DNA of 28,494 nucleotides from Chrysochromulina tobinii (taxonomy: Eukaryota; Haptophyta; Prymnesiales; Chrysochromulinaceae), in NCBI GenBank assembly GCA_001275005.1, contig JWZX01003172.1, forward strand, positions 1 to 28,494, read 5' to 3'. A program made the translations under genes and the position numbers. The notes under the pieces are model-generated. The model searched no databases, was not told where the DNA came from, and saw only the letters and a list, made by a program, of their open reading frames with translations. Shown here piece by piece: positions 9,950 through 17,881 of this stretch. Position 1 is the stretch's first letter; every line of letters starts with the position of its first letter.

Positions 9950-11820
9950 CTATACGTTCTTCTTCTCGCTCTCGGCAGCCGCGGTGGCGGCGGCGGCGGC
10001 GGCGAGGGCGGCGTCGGGCTGAGCATCGGGCTGGACGTGACCAACGATTGACCGAGGCCGAGCACTCTTTGGGGGGACCTTGCCAACTGCAGCTACGGCT
10101 TTCTTGGCAGCGGCGACGGCCTTCTTGGCGCTGGCATTCCCAGATGGCCCTGATCGAAGGTGCGGCATAAGTCGGCGTGCCTTCGCCCCTCGGTACGTCG
10201 ACTGCAGCGCCACCACAGCATCGCGCCGCTTGAGCGCCATGAGCAGCTCCTCGTATTCGATCTTGCCGTTCTTGTCAACGTCAATCTCGTCGAAGACTGC
10301 ATCAAACGCTTCCTTGTTGTCGCCATTTAGGCCAATGAGCGGCAGCGTGACCATAAGTTCCTCCCTAGTGATGCACCCGCTGTGGTCACGGTCCATGGCC
10401 CGGAAGAGGGCCAGAATGTTAGACGAGTTTTCCCGGAGCGCCTTCTTGATGTCGCTGACCATCATCATCGTTTTCGTGTCTGCAGCTTTTAAGACCTTCT
10501 TCTCCTTCTCCTCCGGAGTAGGAGGAGCCTGCCACAGGATGCCCCTCTCCTTCTTCTCGGCCTGGCGGCGGACGCGTTCCTCCTGGGGGTACCCCCCTCC
10601 TCCTCCTCCTCCTCCTCCACCGCCGCCGCCGCCGCCACTGCCACCTCCTGCCCTTTCACCTTCTGAATTGCCACCTTCTGGGCCGCCACCTTTTGGCCCG
10701 CCACCTTCTGGACACCTGCGCTCTCCTGGACTTTGGCCGGCTTCTTCCGGCGGTCGGCCACCTCCTTCTTTGCCCACACCACTAGCGTGTCCAGCCACAT
10801 CCGTCGAGCGCGCCGGCGCCGCCACCATCGCTGGATCTGCACCGCGGCCTGTTCCCGACGCAATCTCTCTCTCTCTCTCTGTCGCATGATTTCGAGCAGC
10901 CGCCATTTGCGGCAGTATCGCCACCGAATCTGGATGGTCCTCACATTCCAGTTGCGGCGCTTTTCCTCCCACGGATACGCGTACGTCCGGTGCGGAAGCG
11001 GTAAATTGGATCGGAGCCGCGGCCCAAGCGCAATCTCGAGCTCCTCGGCGTCGAGGAAGCCGCTGCTATCCAGGTCGAGCGAGTCGAAGACGGCGTCCGC
11101 AACCTTGCCGCACTTGCGCGAATCGTAACCAAGAAGCGGCAGCACGGCTCGGAACTCGCTTCGGCTGAGCTTTCCATCGCCGTTGCGATCCAGCAATCTC
11201 AGCAAGGCGACTGCCCGAGCGGAGCCGCGCGCGAGGGCAGCGGTGAGCTCGGCGACGTTGCATTCCTTCTTCAAGGCCCCGTTGGCGTTGCCCACGCGGC
11301 TTGCGGGGTCCCTGCGTGCGCTCGAGCGCAGTGCAATCCGATTCCGCGAGTGCAGCTCAATCGCTCCCGCGGCCCCCGGGCGAAGCTTGGCGATCTCTGG
11401 GCCGTCCACGCGCCGCAGCGCCTCGTACAGCTCCCGGTACTCGATCTTGCCACTGCCGTCTGTGTCGAAAGAATTGAAGAGCGCTAGCATCGTTGCCTCG
11501 TCCAGCGGGAGGCCAACGTGCGCAGCCCACGCCTCACCAAACACGATGGGGATGACGCTCACAAACTCTCGACGAGACACGCACCCGTCGGCGTTGGAGT
11601 CGATGCTCCTGAAGACGTCGATGATACGATCCAGCCTTCCGTGCATCGCCTCCTTGAACGCCTGAACGGCCTGTTGCACAAATCCGTCCACGGCGTGCGT
11701 CTCGTACTGGGCACCATGGCGAGCGAGAGCCTTCGCTGATCGTTGGCCAGGTTGTTGCCCGAGGCGCGGGGCACCCGATATCGTAGCGTCGTCGTCTCCA
11801 AGCTCGCCCACGGATGTCAA
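9950..11820 (-). CDS. Six-EF-hand, multi-IQ protein with internal frame break
   Basis: A calcium-sensor-like protein read in two frames. The first frame (11820 to about 10600) has EF-hand loops at residues ~74-85 (DSNADGCVSRRE), 119-130 (DTDGSGKIEYRE), 211-222 (DRNGDGKLSRSE) and 249-260 (DLDSSGFLDAEE), then two IQ motifs (RTIQIRWRYCRKW, AVQIQRWWRRRRARR). The second frame (about 10600 to 9950) has two more EF loops (DRDHSGCITREE, DVDKNGKIEYEE) and an IQ-like ALQSTYRGAKARR before a Lys/Ala tail. The frames meet in a GGA/GGG run at 10590-10617, so a one-base error or real frameshift is likely. The first frame has no ATG before EF-hand 1, and its open part begins where the upstream ORF (11817-12644) stops, so the two are probably one gene. 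IQ motifs usually bind calmodulin-like proteins. The product is probably cytosolic or cytoskeletal; the function is unknown. Confidence 0.72.
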
Positions 11821-12644
11821 AAGAATGCCGAGCTCCCGGCCGCTGCCGCTTTCTCCTTGCGCGTGAGCTTGTCCTCGGCGTACACAAAATAGCTCTCGAG
11901 GTCGCTGAAGTTGTGGTTGAGCAGCGCCTTGGCGCGCCGGAATGCCAGATCAATGGGGTTGGACGACTGCTGCTGCTCGCGCAGCTTGGTCCGCGCCTTC
12001 ACTCCTCTGTGGCGCGCCTGCAACAGCGTTGCGGCTCGCTCCTGCTCTTGGGCCTCTTTGCGTCGTCTCTGCTCGGCCTGTTGCTGCCGCTTTGCGTCGC
12101 GCCGCTCTTGCTGCCGCTCTTGCTGCTCGAGCCGCTGCTCTTGCTGACGCCTCCTCTCGCCCTGAGCCTCGAGCTTGAGGTACTCTGCATACGACAGGCG
12201 CTCCTTGATCGGCTGCCGATTGGGCGCACGCCGCTTCTCGTCGGCGACCAGGGCGGGAAAGCGAATCTGGTGGTTCTCGTTGCGGTTCTGCCCGCTGCTG
12301 TCGCCGCTGCTCCCGCTGCCTGCAGGAGGAGATTCAAGTAGCGGCAGCGGCACAGGGGTATGCTGCTGCGGCTGAGGCTTGCGCGGATGCCGTGCAAATG
12401 TGTCATCGTGGAGATGCTGCTGCTGCTTGTGCGCACGGGGCGACGGCATGCCATCTACGAGCCGCTTGTCGATTGTGGGACGCGTTGGCGCGGGAGCGGG
12501 CGCTGTTGGAGCCGAGACCATCGCGTCCTTTGCTATCCTCCGCTTCACGCCCTCCTCGGAGAGCAGCAGCTTGCGAAGCATTGGCGAGGAAACGTGATCG
12601 AGCACGAATTTGGGGGGCGGCATCGGAAGCACGGACGCGGACAT
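11817..12644 (-). CDS. Coiled-coil IQ-motif protein, probable N-terminal part of the EF-hand protein
   Basis: The first ATG in this frame is at 12644 (MSASVLPMPPPKFVLDH); the more upstream open part starts with GTG only. The protein has a Pro/Gln/His-rich middle, then a charged Gln/Arg/Glu coiled coil and a good IQ motif (AATLLQARHRGVKARTKLRE), ending ...AGSSAFF. The stop sits in TTCTTTTGA at 11817; one extra T in the T4 run would join it directly to the EF-hand frame that follows (LTSVGELGDDD...). The absence of an ATG in that downstream frame and the shared IQ theme favour a single gene of roughly 900 residues. Two overlapping genes or an unrecognised intron remain possible. Confidence 0.65.
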   Translation of the reverse strand: MSASVLPMPPPKFVLDHVSSPMLRKLLLSEEGVKRRIAKDAMVSAPTAPAPAPTRPTIDKRLVDGMPSPRAHKQQQHLHDDTFARHPRKPQPQQHTPVPLPLLESPPAGSGSSGDSSGQNRNENHQIRFPALVADEKRRAPNRQPIKERLSYAEYLKLEAQGERRRQQEQRLEQQERQQERRDAKRQQQAEQRRRKEAQEQERAATLLQARHRGVKARTKLREQQQSSNPIDLAFRRAKALLNHNFSDLESYFVYAEDKLTRKEKAAAAGSSAFF

Positions 12645-12893
12645 CGTGCGGAGGGCCGAGGGCAGGCGCCCTGCAGATGCCCACGTCTGCGGCCGAGCCC
12701 GGGCTGACGAGCAGCACCGCACGCGCCGGCCGGCTGCAGCGCCGCAGGCTGGGGGGAGCTGGTGAGAGGAGCGGCGCGTCTGTTATGGTTGTGGTTTCAT
12801 TGTTCAAAGTGTAAGATACCGGTAAAAAGACACCGGGGGAGCCGATACATCGGGTGAGCCGGGGTCGTGTAGAAAACTTACCTTACGAAGATC

Positions 12894-15800
12894 TTACGAA
12901 CCTAAGACAAGGGGCTGGCCCCTGAGTGTTGCTGGCCCCTGTTGCTGGCGCAGGCTGGCCGCGCCGCCTGGCAGGTCGCGCGTGCTGGCGAGGGGCTTCA
13001 TGGGCGCGAGCGCCTTGTCGAGGACGCCATTCGTGGCCATCACCTCCCAGACCCACACGTCCAATGGGTTGAGCGGCGGGCTCTGCGTCCTCCATCCGGC
13101 GAGCAGCTTCTGCATGAGCGGCGCGCGGTAGAGCCACGCAAACGCGTGGAAGGTGGGCCCGACCCGCCGCCAGCCGAAATCTCCGAAATCTCCGATGGCC
13201 TTGGGCCGGCGCGCCCACGACGGCGCCCGCGCGCCCAGCAGGCTTGGGATGTGCTCGGGTTCGCAGAGCTCATAAAAGGGCTCGAGGCCATGTGGGGAAA
13301 GGCAGAGGAGTTGCCACTCGCTGTCCGCCTCGGTTGCGGACGCGACGAGCTCGGGCACGAGTGCAAGCAATTGGAGCGCTCCGCCTGCCAAATCGGGGAC
13401 TACGGCCGCATCGTCCTCGAGGATTAAAGTCCACTCCCAGCCCGCCTCGAGTGCGTGCTGCCAGCACTCGACATTGGAGAGCACGATGCCGACCTCGCCC
13501 GGCGTGAGTCGCCGGCGAGCCCATGCGTCGATTGCATGCAGCTCGTCGAGCGGCAACCCGCCCCCAAGGACGGCTGGCTGCAGCCGCAGCGAGGGCGGCG
13601 GAAAGGGCCACAGATGCGCTCGAGACGGCGCGAGGATGAGCTGCGCGCCTCCTTTGCCGAGCGGCATGGCGTGGTGCACTGCCGTGTGGGTGCTCAGGCA
13701 GAGGAGGCCTAGGCCTTCACACAGCCGCCTCTCTGCGGGATCGAGGTCCTCTGCCCCGCGCTGCCAAATGGTCAGAGCGAGGCCGCGAGCGTATTTGCGC
13801 TGCGCCGGCGAGAGCCAGCCGAAGACCTCGGGGAAAGGTTTGGACTGGAGGGCCCTAGGCAGGTTGGGACCGAAGATGCGCTCCTCGTCGCGCGGCGGGA
13901 AGACACCCGCGTCGCGTCCCTCGCGCACCTGATGAGGGAGCCAATCAGAGGTGATCAGAGGCACTCAGAGGCAGCGGTCATCTCATCAGAGGTCCTCAGA
14001 GGTCCTCAGAGGTCCTCAGAGACCATCAGAGGTCATCAGAGGTCTCCTCGAAGGTCCTCAGAGGTCCTCAGAGGTCATCAAGGGAGATCAATGGAGATCG
14101 CACCTCCGCCTGCTTGAGGCGCGGTTGGGCCGCCGACCAGATCGATCCGAATAAGAGCTGCTCTTCATGCCCTAAATTGGTCCAGCCTCGCGCCGCCACA
14201 CGCTCGAGGAGCGCCTCGGCGCGATCTCGGCTCGTCTCGGCGCGATCTCGGCTCATCTCGGCGCGATCTCGGCTCATCTCGGCGCGATCTCGGCTCATCT
14301 CGGCGCGATCTCGGCTCTTCCTCATCTCCTCAGTCAGCGCCGGCGGTGGCGGCTCTGCGGCCGGTGGCAGCAGCTTGCGAAGCAGTGCGAGCTTCTGAGC
14401 ATACGTGAGCGCCTCTTGCCGTAGGAGCTGCTGATGGTTGATTGCGGTGCCCATCATCCCCTCGCGGCTCTCCCGCTCAGCCGCCTGGAGCCATCGGAGA
14501 CCATCAGAGACCATCAGAGGCCATCAGAGACCATCAGAGACAATCAGAGACCATCAGAGACCATCAGAGACCATCAGGGACCATCAGAGACCATCAGTTG
14601 CACTCGGTCGCACTCAGTGGCACTCAGTGGCAATCAGTGGCAATCAGTGGCAATCAGTGGCAATCAGTGGCAATCAGTGGCAATCAGTGGCACTCGGTCG
14701 CACTCGGTCGCACTCAGGGGCACTCAGCGGCACTCAGGGGCACTCAGGGGCACTCAGGGGCACTCCGCGGCACTCAGCGGCTACCTTGAGCTGCTTGAGC
14801 TCGTACGAAACTTTGATGAGCAGCTCGCGTATCTCGCGTGAGCTCGGGTTGATCTCCTGCGCTTGCACGAGCGCCGCCCATGCCTCCCGTGGGTTGCCGA
14901 GGCCTACGTGCGCCTGCCACCCGATGAGCGTCGACAATCAGTGCCATGGGCAAGCCAAGGCAAGCCAAGGCAAGCCAAGGCAAGCCAAGGCAAGCCAAGG
15001 CAAGCCACGGCAAGGAGTGGCACTCACCTGACCCATCCGGAAGTATGCCTTGGCGCGCTGCGCGGCGGGCGGCCCCGCTTGCAACACCTCGGCGCAGCAG
15101 CGGAGCGCCGTCGTGAGCGCAGTGGCGAGCGACCCCCCCTCGCCCGCCTGGGCGCCCGATACGTTGCCCAGCTTGAGGTGACACGCGGCTGAGTTGAGTA
15201 GGCACGGCACGCGAACCTGTTGGATGGCAGGTAGGTCGTCCGAGCCGAGGCCGCGCTTGTGATCGCCCAGCTCCGCGGCTTGCTGATCACGGCACAGGTT
15301 GGCCATCTCATACCTGGTAGGGGTAGTAGTAGACACCCCGAGCGCAGGTCATCAGACGCAATCAGAGCTCATCAGCGACACTCCTGCAGGTCATCAGACG
15401 CAATCAGAGCTCATCAGCATACTTGAAGAGATCGAGCGCATACTGGTACTCATCGAGGGCATCCTGGTACTTGCCCTCGCTAAACTTGTCGTTGCCCTCA
15501 TCCTGTAGCGAGAGCCACGGCACACTCAGAGGCGCACTCAGAGGCGCACTCAGAGGCGCACTCAGAGGCCATAATTGCACCTTGAGCATCTCAGCGGCGG
15601 AGAGGCGGTGCGCGAGGTTGGATCGTGCCTGAAGGAGCCACATCTGCTGCAGCTGCTGCTTGGTCGCCGGGCTCATCTCCGCCCGGGCTGATGCGTAACG
15701 ACTCTCCCTCAGGTCACGTGGACACAGCTCAACTTCCACAGCTGCCCTCTCCTCAGCCGAGACCGAGTTGCCAAATATGGACAAGGGCCCTGACGCGGCG

Positions 15801-16414
15801 AGCTCCTCGCGCAGCCGTTGACGAGCCTCGAGCTCGCGATCTCGAAGCGCCTCGGCCTCCTCGGGCGTGGGCAGTGGCCCGTGCGCCGCCGCGTCCGATG
15901 CGAGCGCGCCGCCAACACACGCCGTCTTGGGCGCAAGCGATCTCCGGATCGTGAATGCGTAGACGGCGGCGTCGGGCAGCTCGCGCAGTAGCTGAGCGAC
16001 GCGCCGCTCGGCGGAACATGCGACGCCCTGCACGGCGAGCACCGTGTCGCTCACAAAGATCTCACCCGACTGCGCCGCCGGGGAGCCCTCACGCAGCGCG
16101 ACGACCACGTTCGTCGCATCGAGCACGAGGCCCAGCCGCTCGTCGCCCTTGCGGAAGAGGCGCACCTCTACGATCTCGTCGACGGGCGGCTTCTCGCGGA
16201 CGGAGGTTGAGAATGAGATCTCCCACACTTCCTCTCCGTCGGCGAACCCGTCATCGTCATCGTCGTCATCGTCGCCCGTGGCCACGTGCTCATTGTCTTC
16301 GAGCCGGAGGCCGTCGGCGTGCGACGTGGAACCGTCATCGACGGCGCCCTCACCGGGGTTGTCCTCCAGCTCGAGACCACCCTCGTTAGGCGCATGGACG
16401 CACATGTCCATCAT
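12894..16414 (-). CDS. PDZ-like/TPR/GT25-like glycosyltransferase fusion
   Basis: Exons 15581-16414, 15423-15502, 15028-15313, 14785-14913, 14104-14484 and 12894-13928 join in one frame to 914 residues. ATG 16414 follows an in-frame TAA. After an acidic N-terminus with an Asp8 run comes a PDZ-like fold (~82-158: RLGLVLDATNVVVALREGSP). A TPR block follows (~279-445: DEGNDKFSEGKYQDALDEYQ, CLLNSAACHLKLG, KAYFRMGQAHVGLGNPREAW), arranged as in immunophilin/HSP90 co-chaperones. Then there is a five-fold RAEMSRD heptad repeat and a C-terminal GT25-like domain (~690-880) with LTPGEVGIVLSN (the family's 'lspgeiGcalSH' region) and TLILEDDA, where the acidic residues bind metal and sugar nucleotide. The usual N-terminal strand of GT25 is not obvious. 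GT25 enzymes transfer hexoses to lipopolysaccharide or collagen hydroxylysine; the acceptor here is unknown. No signal peptide is seen. Confidence 0.78.
13929..14103 (-). other. Repeat intron 5 of PDZ-TPR-GT25 gene
   Basis: Donor GCGGAG|GTGCGA and acceptor CATCAG|GTGCGC, phase 0 (LKQAE|VREGRD). AGGTGCG is duplicated at the ends. The body is a 10-bp array (CCTCTGAGGA and variants) and the 3' end CTCCCTCATCAG is the same as in four introns of the giant gene. Confidence 0.86.
14217..14320. repeat. 21-bp coding minisatellite, five units
   Basis: Five near-identical 21-bp units (TCGGCGCGATCTCGGCTCAT and variants) encode RAEMSRD heptads on the minus strand between the TPR and GT25 parts of the fusion gene. 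The heptad pattern suggests a helical spacer. Confidence 0.88.
14485..14784 (-). other. Repeat intron 4 of PDZ-TPR-GT25 gene
   Basis: Donor CTCAAG|GTAGCC and acceptor GCTCCAG|GCGGCT, phase 0 (KQLK|AAERES). GCYGCTGAG/GCGGCTGAG occurs just after both sites. Three successive 10-bp sub-arrays follow on the coding strand: TGCCCCTGAG (14700-14780), TGCCACTGAT (14595-14700) and TCTCTGATGG (14490-14595). They look like stages of one unit drifting and re-expanding. Confidence 0.86.
14914..15027 (-). other. Repeat intron 3 of PDZ-TPR-GT25 gene
   Basis: Donor GGTCAG|GTGAGT (the best donor in the window) and acceptor GTGGCAG|GCGCAC, phase 0 (RMGQ|AHVGLG). The body is a perfect 10-bp array, CTTGGCTTGC on the coding strand (14949-15010). 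A single CACTGATTG near the acceptor is the likely branch site. Confidence 0.86.
15314..15422 (-). other. Repeat intron 2 of PDZ-TPR-GT25 gene
   Basis: Donor CTTCAA|GTATGC and acceptor CTACCAG|GTATGA, phase 2 (LDLFK|YEMANLC). It contains two tandem copies of a unit of about 33 bp with GCTGATGAGCTCTGATTG and CTGATGACCTGC, then a pyrimidine-rich CTACTACTACCCCTAC tract before the acceptor. Confidence 0.82.
15503..15580 (-). other. Repeat intron 1 of PDZ-TPR-GT25 gene
   Basis: Donor CTCAAG|GTGCAA and acceptor GCTACAG|GATGAG, phase 0 (EMLK|DEGNDKF), which restores a canonical TPR start. It is only 78 nt, and half of it is four 12-bp GCCTCTGAGTGC units. Without splicing the frame stays open (VQLWPLSAPLSAPLS...), so the intron could be retained without a stop. 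Confidence 0.8.
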
Positions 16415-16655
16415 GTCCTCCTCGATGACGACCAGGGCCGCCTTCGTCGCCGGTACAGAACATTAGAAGCCCGAGCAGCTGACTTCTTTTTGCGTTTCAA
16501 ATTTAGTCAAACGACCCGCACGGAGCTGTGAATGTCTGTGCGCCCCGCGCGCGCAGTGTAGACGCAAAAAGTAGAATAGGACCCCCTGCCCTGCGAGTGT
16601 GACCGTTAGGAGTGTTGCAACTTCTTTGGACTGCATCTTCTTGGTAGCATAGAAG

Positions 16656-17189
16656 ATGTCTCCCCCTGCACGAGCGGTGGCGCACTCCTTCTGCTCGACC
16701 GCCGTCGTCCTAGCGCTGCACGTCTCGGCCACTGAGGCCGCCCCCTCACTCAACTTCCTCCCCTGGTCCAATTTCCTCGCCGACAAGGACTGGCGCGGCC
16801 GCGGCGGTGCCTTGTGGCCACTTCTGCAAATGCAACAGCACCCGGCGCCAGCAGTGGGAGCTACGTACGTCGGGACGATGTCCATGCCTATCCTCGGGAA
16901 GCAGACATTTATGATCAGGGTGCTCACGCGAAGCCACGCGCAGATCACGCTGGTTGGTGCGCTCAACCTTGACGAGCCAGCCAAGTATGCGATGAGCTCT
17001 GACGGCTCGGGTGTGCTCGAGATCGAGTTCTCGCCCCCCACTCTCGCGCTGCTCTGGAGGTATAGGACGCGCATCCGCTCGGTCAAATACTCACGCTCAG
17101 ATGACTCGTGTCGGCTCGTGATTCAGCCCGGCTGGAGCTGGATCCCGGCGTTTCACGTGAGGTTGAGTCGCGAACAAGGCGCCAAGTAA
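16656..17189 (+). CDS. Small secreted or organelle-targeted protein, unknown function
   Basis: 177 residues from ATG 16656. The N-terminus has a signal-peptide shape (basic residue, hydrophobic stretch CSTAVVLALHVSA, then TEAAPS). The mature part is about 150 residues with alternating hydrophobic stretches typical of beta structure (TYVGTMSMPILGKQTFMIRV, ITLVGALNL, GVLEIEFSPP, RLVIQPGWSWIPAF). No family is recognised. A bipartite signal for a complex plastid is possible but unsupported. It is divergent from the minus-strand PDZ-TPR-GT25 gene, with 241 bp between starts. The stop lies in CCAAGTAAGAG, which also resembles a donor; splicing to TTTAG at about 17234 would change only the last residues. 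Confidence 0.6.
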   Translation: MSPPARAVAHSFCSTAVVLALHVSATEAAPSLNFLPWSNFLADKDWRGRGGALWPLLQMQQHPAPAVGATYVGTMSMPILGKQTFMIRVLTRSHAQITLVGALNLDEPAKYAMSSDGSGVLEIEFSPPTLALLWRYRTRIRSVKYSRSDDSCRLVIQPGWSWIPAFHVRLSREQGAK

Positions 17190-17281
17190 GAGAGCGATTG
17201 TGACAGATGAGTGTGCGTCGCGTGTTTGTCTTTAGAACCACATAAAATAACCCTTGGGGATGCAGCACAGTGCGCTGCAGA

Positions 17282-17881
17282 TCATGCCAGCAGCATCGGA
17301 TCGCCTGCCATAGCCGCATCCCGAGCGGCGCGATCACGCTCATCCCTGGCGAAGACTTCGCCGAGGACGCTCATGGGGCGTGCTACCGGTGCTGCTGGGG
17401 TCATCCCGGCGGCGAAGAGCACCGAACCTATGAAGCTACCACTTTCAGAGGCGACTGCAGCGCTGGGCGATGCCGGGCCTTTGAAGCTGCTTGGCCCACG
17501 GCCACGCACAAACGAGGCGGCCGACTCAACTGCCTCGTTGGAGTTGCGCAGCAGGGCTTTTGCCCACGTCGTGGTCAAAGCCACGCCGCGGCGGAAGCTG
17601 CTGCGACTGAGGCTGCCATCCTTTTTGAAGGAGGAAAAGCTGCCCTCACTCTTGAAGGACACGTCCGGCGAGCAGTTTGGCGACGCATCCCCATGCCGTG
17701 CGACCGATGATGGCTCGGGCGCATCGGGGGCGAAGCAGACGGCCATCGTGGGCGAGGATGCTCTGTGCGCTACATTGTTCTCGGCGGCACTCGCACTGAT
17801 GCCGAGCGGCGGCACTTGCGCCACGTGCTTCCCTCCTCCGCGCAGTTGCCTGCCATCTCTTCCAAAGGACCTCAAACTCAT
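17282..17881 (-). CDS. Probable out-of-frame C-terminal extension of the EF/ankyrin protein
   Basis: A long open frame directly below the EF/ankyrin gene with strongly G/C-ending codons and a plausible composition: Ser/Phe/Lys-rich repeats (FKSEGSFSSFKKDGSLS, SSFKGPASPS, SGSFIGSVLF), ending ARDAAMAGDPMLLA. It is in a third frame relative to both the upstream ORF and the EF-hand-4 continuation, so joining it needs two single-base corrections or an unseen intron. It has no clear start of its own in a good context. An antisense or independent short gene is less likely. Confidence 0.4.
   Translation of the reverse strand: MSLRSFGRDGRQLRGGGKHVAQVPPLGISASAAENNVAHRASSPTMAVCFAPDAPEPSSVARHGDASPNCSPDVSFKSEGSFSSFKKDGSLSRSSFRRGVALTTTWAKALLRNSNEAVESAASFVRGRGPSSFKGPASPSAAVASESGSFIGSVLFAAGMTPAAPVARPMSVLGEVFARDERDRAARDAAMAGDPMLLA

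Noticed and set aside
10588-10597. A 10-nt intron GTACCCCCAG joining the two EF-hand frames
   Set aside because: It is far too short for spliceosomal splicing; an indel in the adjacent G/A-rich run is simpler.
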